NCBI GenBank assembly: GCA_949358305.1
Contig: OX442314.1
Location: forward strand, 50,042,581-50,106,580
DNA from: Strigamia acuminata
Lineage: Eukaryota; Arthropoda; Chilopoda; Geophilomorpha; Linotaeniidae
DNA: 64,000 bases
Reading direction: 5' to 3'
The notes under the pieces are model-generated. The model saw only the letters and a program-made list of their open reading frames with translations, ran no database searches and was not told the origin of the DNA. Position numbers and translations under genes: made by a program. Shown here one piece after another: positions 27,914 through 38,035 of the stretch. Every line of letters begins with the position of its first letter. Position 1 is the stretch's first letter.

Positions 27914-28124
27914 TTTAAATACTACAATGGTCAGCTCCTTTTGGCTATTTTAAATACTACAATGGTCAGCTCCTTTTGGCTATTTTAAATACTACAATGG
28001 TCAGCTCCTTTTGGCTATTTTAAATACTACAATGGTCAGCTCCTTTTGGCTATTTTAAATACTACAATGGTCAGCTCCTTTTGGCTATTTTAAATACTAC
28101 AATGGTCAGCTCCTTTTGGCTATT
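27914..28124 (+). repeat. 35-bp tandem repeat, six copies
   Basis: Six near-identical units containing taaatactacaatggtcag and ctccttttggctatt, with a period of exactly 35. The right duplicate has an unrelated insert at this site (47444-47545). Confidence 0.95.
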
Positions 28125-29564
28125 CAAAGAAAACGTTTATCAAACGTATCAATAAAAGCGCATATTCGTCCAAAACACCCTATGGCAGACAAGTTGTTGT
28201 CTGTCTCGAGTTTCTCGAACCCGAAACTCCACAATATGTTCATTTATTTACCCTTGAATTTACACAAAAGTTTATACAGAAATTAATTTTTAAACTCGAA
28301 AATTGGGTCGTTCAACTTGACTTTTACACTACTGGTTACACTGGTCGTTTGGTGAAAATGACTTTTCGAATGCACCTATAAGTGTGTATGTGGCAAGAAA
28401 GGCCCAGTGGGAATGTAACAAATTCAGAAGACAGTTGTCCTTCCACTCTAGTTCAAATACTGTAAGAATTGGCATTTTTATATCAAGTGGGTGGGGTGTT
28501 GAGCGGGAGAAAGCAAACATATGGTATGAAACATATTGCATGAAATGTCCGATGTTGCCACAAATTGTCCAAAATAGCCCGTTCTTCCCGTTTTTATATC
28601 TGAGATCCTCTAAAATATTACAATAAACTTGTTCTTGGCCACCAAAGCATGTTTTATTTCCATGAGACCGACGAAGCAGAAAAATAATAGTTATAAACAG
28701 TTTTTCAATATAAACATTCAAAAATTTGACTTCAAAAATACTATGTGTGTGTTTGTTGCCAAATTCGGTTGAGTGGCAGTCAGTAGCAACATTGATTCGC
28801 CCAAGCAGGTGAAAAGAGAAATCAATTCTGATATACTGCGCAGTAAGAGACGTCAGAGTAGATCAATTAGTCAATAAGTCATTACAGCAAATAGGATATT
28901 AAAAGTAAGAGCTTTTCAAATAAATTACTTTCTGTTTCACATTACTCATCTAAAAGTAATTTTAATCATATCATGTCATGTAACGAATGATCACCCTCCC
29001 CGACTTGTTATCGACATTTGTGACGCACTTGTTTCTACTGTGACCGTCTTTCTTGTTCTTTCAAAACAACCGGTGGACAGGCAGCGCGATTCCAGTAACT
29101 CTATCAAAAGTAAGCACAAAAATCCTGTATCAAAAGTGCTATTTTATGAAAACAATTCCAAAGACAACTACCACTTAGAATATGATACAACGAAATATTT
29201 AAAGTGTCATCAAATACAATTGCAGCCCTCGATAGCCGCAAAATTCTACAGAAAATTTTATTCCTTGCCAGAAATTATCCGATGTCAAATTTCGTAATTT
29301 GGTTCAGAAATAAAAAGTTAAGGAAATAGATTATCTTGATCGAGTTCGGTCCAGGCAGAGGTCGCTGGTAGCATCTTCGATTCCAATTATCATACGAGGG
29401 GTGGAATTAATTGAGAAATACTGGGCAGTTAAGAGCGTTCGATAACTCATTTCAACAAGAGAAGTACAGTCAAACTTTGTTGTAATAAACCATGATATAA
29501 CGAATTTTTTGTTATAATGAATACTTAAAAACGTTTTTTTTCTAGTTAACAATATCGATACAAA

Positions 29565-30320
29565 ATGGACACCCACAAACCACTTAGCTGGTTTGGAGTA
29601 GTTCAACAACTCAGAAAAAGAAAAATGCAACACATTGTTGGCACTGTCATGACGGAGCAATCGGAGATACCAGAATTCGTCAAATCTCTGAAAAACGTTT
29701 CAAAAAAGAAAAAAACAACTACATATGTGTTTGTCACATTACTCGCTGTCACTTTGGCAACGTGCGTTTACCAAACTGCGGATCGAATATTGCATTACCT
29801 GGATGAACCAACAGCAGTTGATGCACACTTCATTGAAACAACTCATGGTGTTTTCCCATATGTTTATATTTACCCAAAAAATACACAAGAGATGTTCAAT
29901 TTCGATGCAAAAATGCGTGGCAGTAAAGAGAAAATCAAATATTGTTATGGAAAAAGTACCTACAACCTAGATCATTATAACCTCACTGACATTACAAAAT
30001 ATATGAGTGTACCCAGCTACATAACTGAGGCGCACTATGTGATGGTAAAGCTCCGCTTCTATTTCATTCTCTTTTACAATAAATGAGCAATTCTTTTCAG
30101 GGAAAATCATGCATTAACCTGACAATTCAAAATTATGATCAAATTATTGTTCCCACTGCTCAAGTTTCAAGTCGTAAGTAAAAAACATCAACTAAAACAA
30201 CACATTCATTATTTGTGAATTCATTTTTGTTTAGCATTGCGGCTGCCATACGGAAATTCAAATTACAAGATGGTTATCAAACTAAAATATCCAGAAATAT
30301 GCAAAAGAGAAAGTTTACCG
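29565..30320 (+). pseudogene. DEG/ENaC channel gene, truncated duplicate (exons 1-3)
   Basis: Three coding exons identical to those at 49000-49755: 29565-30044 (M DTHKPLSWFGVVQQLRKR.. through the first membrane helix), 30101-30173 and 30235-30320, joined by GT-AG introns in phases 0, 1 and 0. A non-coding exon with donor at 29110 and an acceptor just before 29546 precede it. Exons 4 onward are absent because the duplicate ends at about 31014 in retroelement DNA. It could encode only the N-terminus, first helix and part of the extracellular domain, with no pore helix. The splice sites and frame are intact, so it is young. A dominant-negative or silent transcript is possible but not shown. Confidence 0.8.
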
Positions 30321-31026
30321 GTATGTTTATAAGTTATAACTGATGCATTCTTAAAGTAACTTTGACTAAACAACATAAACTGTTTAAATTTCTTGTGTTT
30401 ATCTAACTCAAACGTTAACAGTCGATTTAGTCGGATTTAGTCGCAATGCAGACGTGCATGACATTTAAACAACAAAATATGTTTAACTGAATGCGCCTAG
30501 TGTTGTTAAAACTCCATAATTTTTGTCTATACTTTGATCAAATCCAAAAGAATCCTTTCTCTCACTGGTCAAGCCATTTCACTTGACTAGAGATACAAAA
30601 AAAAGACCACATCATCAGAATTGCATTAGATGTCTAAACAACCTATTATTAGGAAATTGTTTGCTTTCGTGACAAAGCAACCAATAAACTAAACAAAAAT
30701 GTATTATGAAATGCAAACAACATAAAACATTATTTTACAAATTAAAAAAAAAACATTTTATTCTGAAATACAATTAAAATTATATCATTGTAATAATTAT
30801 AATACTCACAAAAAATTTAAAAATTATGGAACTACTTTTACTGGTGGTAGTACTACAGTTAGGAGTAATGACACTAGGCCAATGGGAGAAAGGCTTCTTT
30901 TTGATTTGATTGGAGTATAGTAGCTAGTAAACTCTACGTGCCATCGTCAAGAGGATCTGCTTATTCCATTGGTCATTTGGCAATTTACTACAGGCATACT
31001 CAAGTAAACAGCAAACGCAGTCTGAG

Positions 31027-33279
31027 ATGTGGCAGTTATACCACGCTGGTATCCTGGGAAGTCGCCGCCATCACAGAAGATCGAAGCGTCCGGCGGAGTC
31101 CGCTCCACGCGGACCCGCACGAAGAAGACAGGCCGTCTCCCCAATAGAGGCCGGCCCGTCAACGAGTCGCGACTACCGCAGCCGCTCGAGCAGCTCCAGT
31201 TCCCGAACTCGAGTTGTCGTGCGCTCGGAGTGTCGCCGAGTAGTAACGCTCGAACCTGCCTCGCCAGACGACGCGCGGGCTGAGCGAACAGTCGAATCTT
31301 CCGCCCACTGGGCTGCGAGGACCGAGACACACCAAGATCGAGGAAAGAAAAGATCCTCGTTGTTTATGGCGATTACCACACAATTGTCAGATCAATCCTC
31401 GTCGCGACGAACCGTCTCATCACACCAGAGACCGGATTCCCCGTCGGACGTCCCCCAGAGGACGGTCCAACGAAGATCCGTCGCGGCCAACACCAGAAGG
31501 AACCGGAAACGCAAAGTACGTCAGAAGATGCGTGCACAATCCCTGATAGCCAAGGGATTAGAGAAGGAGCGAGAGATGGCCGCCGCGAAAAGGTCCGAAC
31601 CCCAGAGTCTCGGACCCACGGCTGGGCCATCCAGGCTCCAAGCGGAGATCGACTTGGGAGAATTGACGGAGGAACAATTGTCCCAAGATGAGTCGGATAA
31701 GGATGGACCGGTTACGAAGCAGGACCTGGCCGTGGCATTGAAGAACGCCTTCCGAGGATACGCGGCCAACCGGCCGTCGAGCTCAACACCGGCTGTGCCA
31801 ACCGCGCTTGTGCCCCCACAGGTGCAACCGCGATGGCCGCCACTCCTCGAGGGTACAAACCCAGCCGTGACCGCGTGGACTCCTCCCCGGATGATTCCGG
31901 TGGGAGATCCAACTCCGAAACGGGTCAGATACGATGACTTACCCGGGTTGGGCCGTCCACCATCACCCCCAACACCGCGCGTGTATCGACCTCATCGCAA
32001 CGCCGAGTGGTTACCACAGCGGGAGATGGACGCCCGGTGCCGGCGTGAAGCGGCCTATCCTCCACTCAGCGAGCTACGGGAATATCTGGCCGAATACGAG
32101 AACCCCGCGATTGCCGAGTTGGCCATACGACAGGCCGACGCCGCCCAGACTCACCACATCAATTGGGCGATCGAACAGATGCGGACGCTGTCACAACAAT
32201 TCAGTGACAATCCGGACCGCGCTCACCCCTGCCATCGGAGCAGTTTGAATTTGGCCGTGACGAACGTCTTGGCCCAGCTGTTGTCCCTGGGCGTCTTCTT
32301 GGACAGTCGGCAGGCTATGGCGGCCTGGACAATCGTCGACCGTGAGGGAGTTCACCTTCCTCGGGCGTTGTACCAGGTGTGGGCCGGATGGACTCCTGAG
32401 CCCGCCTCGCTGCGCTTCGACCTGGCCAGAAATACAGAAAACCCAGGCCTACAGTTTTCAAAGATGCGTTCGTTAGCATTCCGCTACCGGAACCCCGGAG
32501 TCCACCCTTCCTTGTTGCGAACAATTCGGGAGGCTCCGGAGATACCGGGGACGGCAGCAAGCCTCCCACAGGCCATCGAGACCGCCCCCCCAGAGGCGGC
32601 GGTCCAACCATACATACCGACCCCAAAGCCGGTATTCCCGAAGGAGAAGCGGTACGCGAATCGACCCAAATTGATTCCGAAGCGCTCCAACCGAGGACCG
32701 CGAACTCCTCCGCTGCCCTCTCCTTCACCACCAGCGGCAGAGCTGGCCGCTCTTGCAACAGAGCCGGCTACGCCACCGTTGGAGAGTCCAATGGAGATTC
32801 CACTTCCTCCATCGCCTCCGCCGCCCCCAGCAGCGCAGCTTTACTTGAGGTTGGGAGTGGAATACCCATTCCTCCAGATGTCGGAGTTAACGCGACAACG
32901 CATCATTGACTCCGATGATCACGGCGAGTCGATCCTCAAATGGCTGAACAGAGAGGCCCGATCCACCATGGACGCCGTCTTCCATCGCCGTATCCTACGG
33001 GCCCACAGGAAACCCGGATCGAGCGCCGAGTCGCGAAGGATTCGGCTCGTTCCAGACCGATTCCCTGCATCTACCCGGATTTGGATCCATGAGCGTACGG
33101 GGTTGATTGGCGAGCCAGTCGGCGGTCACCCGCAGTACTTCATCAACGAGCGACAAAATCCTGCGGATCTGACAACCTCTCTACCCCCGGATTTACCACC
33201 GCCGCCACCGGCTGTGCCACCGGTTATCCTCCGCCCATGCAGAGGTGTATTGCCGGCGCTCCGCAGAGGAGAACGATAA
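31027..33279 (+). CDS. Unclassified 750-residue protein of element B
   Basis: Open for 750 codons. Residues 1-260 are Arg/Ser-rich and basic (for example RRNRKRKVRQKMRAQ). Residues about 260-350 are Pro-rich. A compact, probably helical region at about 350-500 includes LSELREYLAEYENPAIAELA, then NLAVTNVLAQLLSLGVFLDS and ALYQVWAGWTPEPASLRFDL. A second Pro-rich linker (about 560-610) precedes a C-terminal region (about 620-720) with ILKWLNREARSTMDAVFHRR and STRIWIHERTGLIGEP. I recognise no gag, protease, RT, integrase or envelope motif. Because it ends 33 bases before the polypurine tract, it is the last ORF of the element: either a divergent gag of a gag-only element or an extra 3' ORF. The first codons lie at the truncation point, so the true N-terminus may be lost. 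Confidence 0.6.
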   Translation: MWQLYHAGILGSRRHHRRSKRPAESAPRGPARRRQAVSPIEAGPSTSRDYRSRSSSSSSRTRVVVRSECRRVVTLEPASPDDARAERTVESSAHWAARTETHQDRGKKRSSLFMAITTQLSDQSSSRRTVSSHQRPDSPSDVPQRTVQRRSVAANTRRNRKRKVRQKMRAQSLIAKGLEKEREMAAAKRSEPQSLGPTAGPSRLQAEIDLGELTEEQLSQDESDKDGPVTKQDLAVALKNAFRGYAANRPSSSTPAVPTALVPPQVQPRWPPLLEGTNPAVTAWTPPRMIPVGDPTPKRVRYDDLPGLGRPPSPPTPRVYRPHRNAEWLPQREMDARCRREAAYPPLSELREYLAEYENPAIAELAIRQADAAQTHHINWAIEQMRTLSQQFSDNPDRAHPCHRSSLNLAVTNVLAQLLSLGVFLDSRQAMAAWTIVDREGVHLPRALYQVWAGWTPEPASLRFDLARNTENPGLQFSKMRSLAFRYRNPGVHPSLLRTIREAPEIPGTAASLPQAIETAPPEAAVQPYIPTPKPVFPKEKRYANRPKLIPKRSNRGPRTPPLPSPSPPAAELAALATEPATPPLESPMEIPLPPSPPPPPAAQLYLRLGVEYPFLQMSELTRQRIIDSDDHGESILKWLNREARSTMDAVFHRRILRAHRKPGSSAESRRIRLVPDRFPASTRIWIHERTGLIGEPVGGHPQYFINERQNPADLTTSLPPDLPPPPPAVPPVILRPCRGVLPALRRGER

Positions 33280-33324
33280 AATTTGAGATCGCTCCGATCC
33301 GAGATCGAAGCTGGAGGAGGGACG

Positions 33325-34144
33325 TGTGGTGACCCAGTTGGATAAGTGTCCCCCCAGGGCGGATACTTGTCCTCTGAGTCACTATGATTGAAGAGTCGTT
33401 CCCCCCGAGTTGGCTCCACCTCCCCATGGCAGGTGTGTGCCCCGAGGGGGAGGAAGCGGCTGGTGGTCAGCCCCCATTGGTTGATCGCCGGCCCTTCACC
33501 CCACTGCATAAAAGGCTGTGTTTCCCGCCTAAAGTCAGAACTTACACAAACGACACCAAGAACACAGCAACTACCTCACCGTCAGGCCAACTTCAACTAC
33601 AAGTTAGGATTGATCGAGGATCGCTGAGTAAAGTGCAAACTGTAACTCTCACGAAGTCACTTGCGAGCTATTCCTGCGAAAGCACGAGAATAGCCCTTGT
33701 GAAATCACCCAGAATAATCGCCCAGACGATTATTCGCCGAAGTAAGTGTCCGAGTGCTTTGTAGGGAACCCCAAAGTTCCTAGACGAGGCCTCCGAGACG
33801 CTAAACCAAACCCTAGACAACAGGCACGGATAGAAGACTCGAGAGAGCATTCCACCGCGTCCGTGACGACGAATCCGTGACGAATTTACGACAACTCGAG
33901 ACGCCGCCTTTGTTCCGCCGACCACGCGGAACCGACGACGCCATCTTGAGAAATCCATTGTTCGACGCTGACCACGTCGACTCTAGAATTATTACTGAGT
34001 GTATTTTAAAGGCATAAAGCCTGGTGAATAAATTACCTGTTTATTTACATACATTTGGTATTCATTTGGGTATTTGCATAATTGATCACAGGTAAAGTAT
34101 TACACGTTAGCGCTATTTAAACCTATACAAAGTAGGACGCGACA
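33325..34144 (+). repeat. 3' LTR of element B
   Basis: Starts TGTGGTGACC after the polypurine tract and ends GGACGCGACA. It holds a TATA-like cataaaag near 33508 and an AATAAA near 34025. No second LTR is in the window, so the right end is inferred from the ACA end and similarity to the end of the element A LTR (CACGACA). Confidence 0.65.
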
Positions 34145-34640
34145 GTGAGAATGGCGATTCATTTTCATCTAAAATGTGTGTAACCTGTTTTCTCTAAGTA
34201 GGTTTAATTGAATGACTTCATCCACCACCTAAAAGTAAAACTTTGGTTCTGAAGGTTTCAACTGCTCCAACAAAAAATAAAAAACATAAATTAATTCAAA
34301 TAAATAAAATAATAAAAAATAAAAATTAACAAATAGAATAAACAAATAAACAATTAACAAATAGAATAAACAAATAACAAATAAAATAGTTTTTGCCTTC
34401 TCTGGTTTCTGGGCTCTCAGTATTGTCGTTAAACTTGGGAAGGCAACTTCTCTGGAAATTGAGTGCCAGTTAGCGTATAGATTTGTATCAAGTATGGTGT
34501 TTAGGATTTATACATTTTATTCATCCCTAAATTTCTGGCCTGCGTGCTCTCAAATTTTGCAACTTCCGTGTTTATTGAACGCCCTCGACAACCCTTATGG
34601 TTTGCACACAACATAAAATAATTAACTACCTGTGGAGGGT
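34145..34640. other. AT-rich spacer, no gene
   Basis: Low-complexity aaataaacaaat sequence at about 34270-34390 and no protein frame. It does not match the continuation of the ENaC gene seen after 50450 in the other duplicate. Confidence 0.5.
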
Positions 34641-34642
34641 AC

Positions 34643-35095
34643 TTGGGGTGTCCACAACACAACAGCTGCCCTACAAGCTTTGAACATGAGGAAACATTTA
34701 ATCTCTTATCACTCAATTTGAACAAGAAAAGAATTAAATTAAACACTGAAAAGAAAAGAAAATTTATTAATGTATTATGTGAAGCAAGAATGGTTGTTGA
34801 AAATGATTTTGGTCGTTTAAAAAGACGTTGGAGGCGACTTTTAAAGCAATCAGATTGCGACATTGAAAACACCAAAGCTATTGTTTTAACTTGTTGTATT
34901 CTCCATAATATGTGTGAAATGAATGATGTTTTGTATTTGCATGAAAATGAACTAGACCCTTTACCTCGTCCAGAATTTGTACACATTGTAAATCCTCATA
35001 ACACCAATCCCCACAAATTACATGTCATGTTCTGTTTATTTGTAAATTTTACATGTTTGTCTTTTTATACAACAACTATTTCTTTAAATTATTAA
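34643..35095 (+). pseudogene. PIF/Harbinger transposase, C-terminal fragment
   Basis: The frame contains ARMVVENDFGRLKRRWRRLL and then IVLTCCILHNMCE, the conserved end of Harbinger DDE nucleases (usual form ENAFGRLKxRWRRL ... CCxLHN). The Glu in VVEN fits the third catalytic acidic residue. The first two acidic residues and most of the nuclease are missing upstream, so it is a fragment. The residues before about 34690 are unrelated. Confidence 0.8.
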
Positions 35096-35339
35096 ATAGT
35101 TCCATTACTGTCGTCATCATTTGTGTTTGCATGGTTACAAACATTTGCACAATGCTAGCGTTGTGTTTGCGCTCCTTACGCTATGATCTTCTTCTGCTTT
35201 CTCCATTATTTTAAATAATTCCAACCGATTTTCCTAAGGAGAAATCAAATATGTAATTATAAATATCATATATTAAAAATTTCAAATATCATGCACAAGT
35301 TCAGATTGTTAACAATAACATTTAATTTGATTTTCACGG

Positions 35340-35947
35340 TTAAAGTAAAGAAAAAAGTAATACATTGTCAGCTTGACTTCGCTTCAATTCAAACGCCATT
35401 AAGCGATCCTCACTCTCCTGTGCACTTTTTTCTTTACGAATTTGTTTACGGTTTTTCCTGTTCGAACGAGGATCCGTCCATGTTGAATCTTTTTTTCCGG
35501 CATCACCATTGCTCGTTGTTGGTGGCGACTGGCGGCGACGGCGAACACGGCTGTGCTGATACAGAACTCTCAGAAGTGCCAGTACAATCACCTAGAATCG
35601 ATTTAAAATCTTATAACACGATCGTGAAATACTACAACTCGAACGTTTCCACCCGAACCACTCGTCGCCATTTGTTCGAAGTTACAGATCGTGTCTCAAA
35701 CCTCAAAGCGAGCACCTTTCCTTTCCGCTGCACAGCGATATGGAACGTCCTTCCACTTGAGATCCGCTCATCTGTATTCGACTGCTCAGCCTCCCGATGC
35801 AAATCTCACTGCCGTCACTTTCACCGCCGTCTAAAAAACCACATTTTATCTACACAATAATCATATTTTTTTTTTGTTTGCTGCTTTTTGTTTCCTTTCA
35901 ATGTACTCCCCTCCCCTTTCTATGCCCCCTTGGGGCTTCCAGTAATA

Positions 35948-36023
<76 letters not shown>

Positions 36024-36528
36024 TTAGAATAATTGAGTTTTTTTACACGATAATTCATCACCCGATGGTGTTAAAACAGTTTCAACAACAGTAGCATTAA
36101 TCGAGTCCCTGGTTCTCAAAATACTGTCAATAATGTCAAAATACGGCCAGTTGTCTTTGCTGGTGCCGGTTTCAGTGGTCTTTTCTTTTATCTAATTAAA
36201 CATAAATTATTGAACATTTGAACCATTAACAATTCACAAAAATTACTCTGTAAAAGCTCAGTAACCCGCTCAGTTTTGATTTCACTTGAGCATGAGTGCG
36301 GTTAATATGAGATTCTTTAAGGCGATTGGCAATCAGTTCGTAAATTGCTCGATTTCGCTTCATGGAAGACAAATTCGACTGGATTTGGTCCTCGTGCCAA
36401 ATATCCAAAAGGCATTTTGTTCTTCTGTCGACCAAGTGGCCAACTTGTTGGCAGCCATTTTTCGTGAATGTCAGCCCAAAACTTGTCACATGACACAATG
36501 GGGGCCTGTTTTGCAGTTGTGACGTCAA
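35340..36528 (-). pseudogene. Harbinger accessory (Myb/SANT-like) protein, split
   Basis: On the minus strand 36528-36226 encodes a Myb/SANT-like DNA-binding domain: LVDRRTKCLLDIWHEDQIQS, IYELIANRLKES, RTHAQVKSKLSGLLSFYR. The frame at 35591-35340 encodes a Lys/Gln-rich tail (KEKSAQESEDRLMAFELKRS) like the C-terminus of such proteins. The two parts are separated by the non-LTR insertion (about 35580-36023). PIF/Harbinger elements carry just this pair, transposase and Myb-like protein, which supports one degraded element at about 34640-36530. Confidence 0.65.
35580..36023 (+). mobile_element. 3' end of a non-LTR retrotransposon with (TAA)n tail
   Basis: The frame ending at 35860 has FPFRCTAIWNVLPLEIRSS then FHRRLKNHIL, the typical last residues of a non-LTR reverse-transcriptase ORF. 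A short 3' untranslated region follows and then about 27 TAA units (35943-36023), typical of the I/CR1/L2-like groups. It is truncated at the 5' side, as expected from incomplete target-primed reverse transcription, and is inserted in the Harbinger accessory gene. Confidence 0.75.
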
Positions 36529-36529
36529 G

Positions 36530-36896
36530 TTTCAGAAAACTTTTCTACAACTTTGAGTTTTTGAAAACTCCGCCATCTTGTTTTGAGTTCTAGAAAACCT
36601 GTGATAGTGTGAACACAGGTTTTCTACAAAATTGACGGGTTTTCTACAAAAGTGGTTTAGGTGTGAAAAGGGCATGAGAAATTGCAATTTCACATGGATT
36701 CTTGAAGTTCCAAAAGCTGATGTTAACAAAGAAATTCTTAGTAAGTAAGGATGGAATGCTACGTACTACACTAGCAATGGTACAGTGATGTAACAAGAGC
36801 GACTAAATCAATAATTCATAGCAGTCAGTGTTTGTGGCCACACACTGAATTCCTATAAAAACATGGAGTGCTATAAAAAATTCAACCTCTTTATCA
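36530..36896. other. No gene; possible Harbinger end sequence
   Basis: Contains repeated ggttttctacaaaa motifs (about 36618-36655) and gtgtgaa words like those in the MITE termini just downstream. No coding frame. Confidence 0.4.
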
Positions 36897-36900
36897 GTTA

Positions 36901-37317
36901 TACCATGTTCACACCAAGTTTTTGGATCTTATCCGAAGGTACGGACCTAGATCCAAGATTGGTGTGAACACTGAACTCCGTGCCCAGCAACTCCGTTCGT
37001 CAATCGAGTTCCCACAACTCGATTCGATGATTGGATTAGGATAAGAATTCATTAAATAATGTCAGCAGTCTGTAGCATTCCATTGTTGCGCATTATTCGA
37101 TAATAAAATGGCAGCCATTGTAATTAGTGAGGTGTTTCTAAAACCTGTTGCTACTAAAACCCGGTTTGGTTTGATTGAATCGTACATAGGTGTGAACACA
37201 AGTCCATCCAAGGGAATATTGGAACTCGGTTCAGTTGGATCTGTTTGGGCGGATCAGATCCAGCCAAATGGGCGGATCAGATCCAGCCAAACTCGATCCG
37301 TTGGTGTGAACATGGTA
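36901..37317. mobile_element. PIF/Harbinger MITE with TTA target duplication
   Basis: Terminal inverted repeats TACCATGTTCACACCAA (36901-36917) and TTGGTGTGAACATGGTA (37301-37317) are perfect over 17 bases and are flanked by TTA on each side (36898-36900 and 37318-37320), the usual Harbinger target. The 417-base body has no meaningful ORF; the 101-codon frame at 37108 crosses the element end. Confidence 0.9.
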
Positions 37318-37498
37318 TTAGCTAGGAAACTGGGGGTATTGGCAGTGATTCTGCTGGTGGCAAGTTTTGCACAGTCATTTTGTGCACCTAAATGCATTTG
37401 CTATTGCAATTAACAGTCTTTGGTTAGTGCTGATAGAACTTTTTTTGCCTTCCGTATATATTGGTCTATAGGTGCATCACCTAACCTCACTTAACCTT

Positions 37499-37972
37499 TG
37501 TGAAAACCGACACGCTTTTACACGTGTATTATTATTAAAATTTATTCATTATTTGTTCATTGTTTGAAATAGTCCGATATTTGATATATCATTGAATTTG
37601 ACTGTGTTTTATTTAATTCTTTTAAAGTTGTATTTTATTTAATTTGAAGTGGCTATTTTTCAACTTGACCTTTTTATCTTTTTCTGAGAATCAACTCGTC
37701 TTTCTATGTGTTAGCAATTATCTGGCGTTCCCCTTTGGAACTCGTCATATTTTCTCCGTGTGCTTCACCCTGTAGCATGGAGTATTTGTCATTTGTTTCT
37801 TTGTATTTTTAATTACCACTGTTCTGAATAGAATAAAATTAGTCTTGAGGAAGTTTTTGAGTAGAAAAGTCATGCTTCTTTATTTCTCACAAAAATTACA
37901 TTTCAATTTGAAATAAGCATTGTTATTCAGGGATTTAATTATTTTATCCGCAATACCTTATTGCATTTCAAA
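37499..37972 (+). repeat. 5' LTR of the BEL element
   Basis: Starts TGTGAAAACC and ends TTGCATTTCA(AA). Compared with 42970-43443 I found no difference. Confidence 0.93.
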
Positions 37973-37974
37973 TT

Positions 37975-37990
37975 TGGTGCCGAAACCCGG
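37975..37990 (+). promoter_or_regulatory. Primer-binding site of the BEL element
   Basis: TGGTGCCGAAACCCGG lies two to four bases after the 5' LTR, the position and form usual for BEL/Pao elements. I did not assign the tRNA. Confidence 0.75.
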
Positions 37991-38035
37991 GAAAACATCT
38001 AAGTAATTCCCCACATCACACGCTGAATCACAAAT

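Larger units (their letters stand above)
26200..31014 (+). repeat. Segmental duplication, left copy (5' half of the DEG/ENaC gene)
   Basis: Direct copy of about 46480-50450. From about 28435 to 31014 it is essentially identical to 47870-50449 at a constant offset of 19435. Toward the left (26200-28240) it is visibly more diverged and has indels. The copy ends abruptly after gtaaacagc at about 31014, where GC-rich retroelement sequence begins; the right copy continues into the rest of the gene. Confidence 0.92.
31015..34144 (+). mobile_element. 3' part of an LTR retrotransposon (element B)
   Basis: A GC-rich block contains a 750-residue ORF, then a polypurine tract GGAGGAGGGACG (33313-33324) directly before an LTR starting TGTGGTGACC. 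The same junction sequence (GGGACG then TGTGGTGA) occurs in element A. No 5' LTR, primer site or pol lies in the window, so the element is truncated at its left end, at the breakpoint with the ENaC duplicate. Its base composition differs sharply from its surroundings. Confidence 0.75.

Noticed and set aside
25366-28124. CRISPR-like arrays of short repeats
   Set aside because: Units are contiguous or near-contiguous tandem repeats without unique spacers, and the genome is eukaryotic.
31027-33279. Reading the 750-codon ORF as the continuation of the channel gene
   Set aside because: Base composition and protein character change at the breakpoint, and the sequence ends in a polypurine tract and LTR.
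35861-36094. Frames with poly-Ile or poly-Asn
   Set aside because: Products of the (TAA)n microsatellite at the tail of the non-LTR element.
37108-37413. 101-codon frame with a hydrophobic C-terminus
   Set aside because: It starts inside the Harbinger MITE and runs out of it across the terminal repeat, so it is a chance frame.
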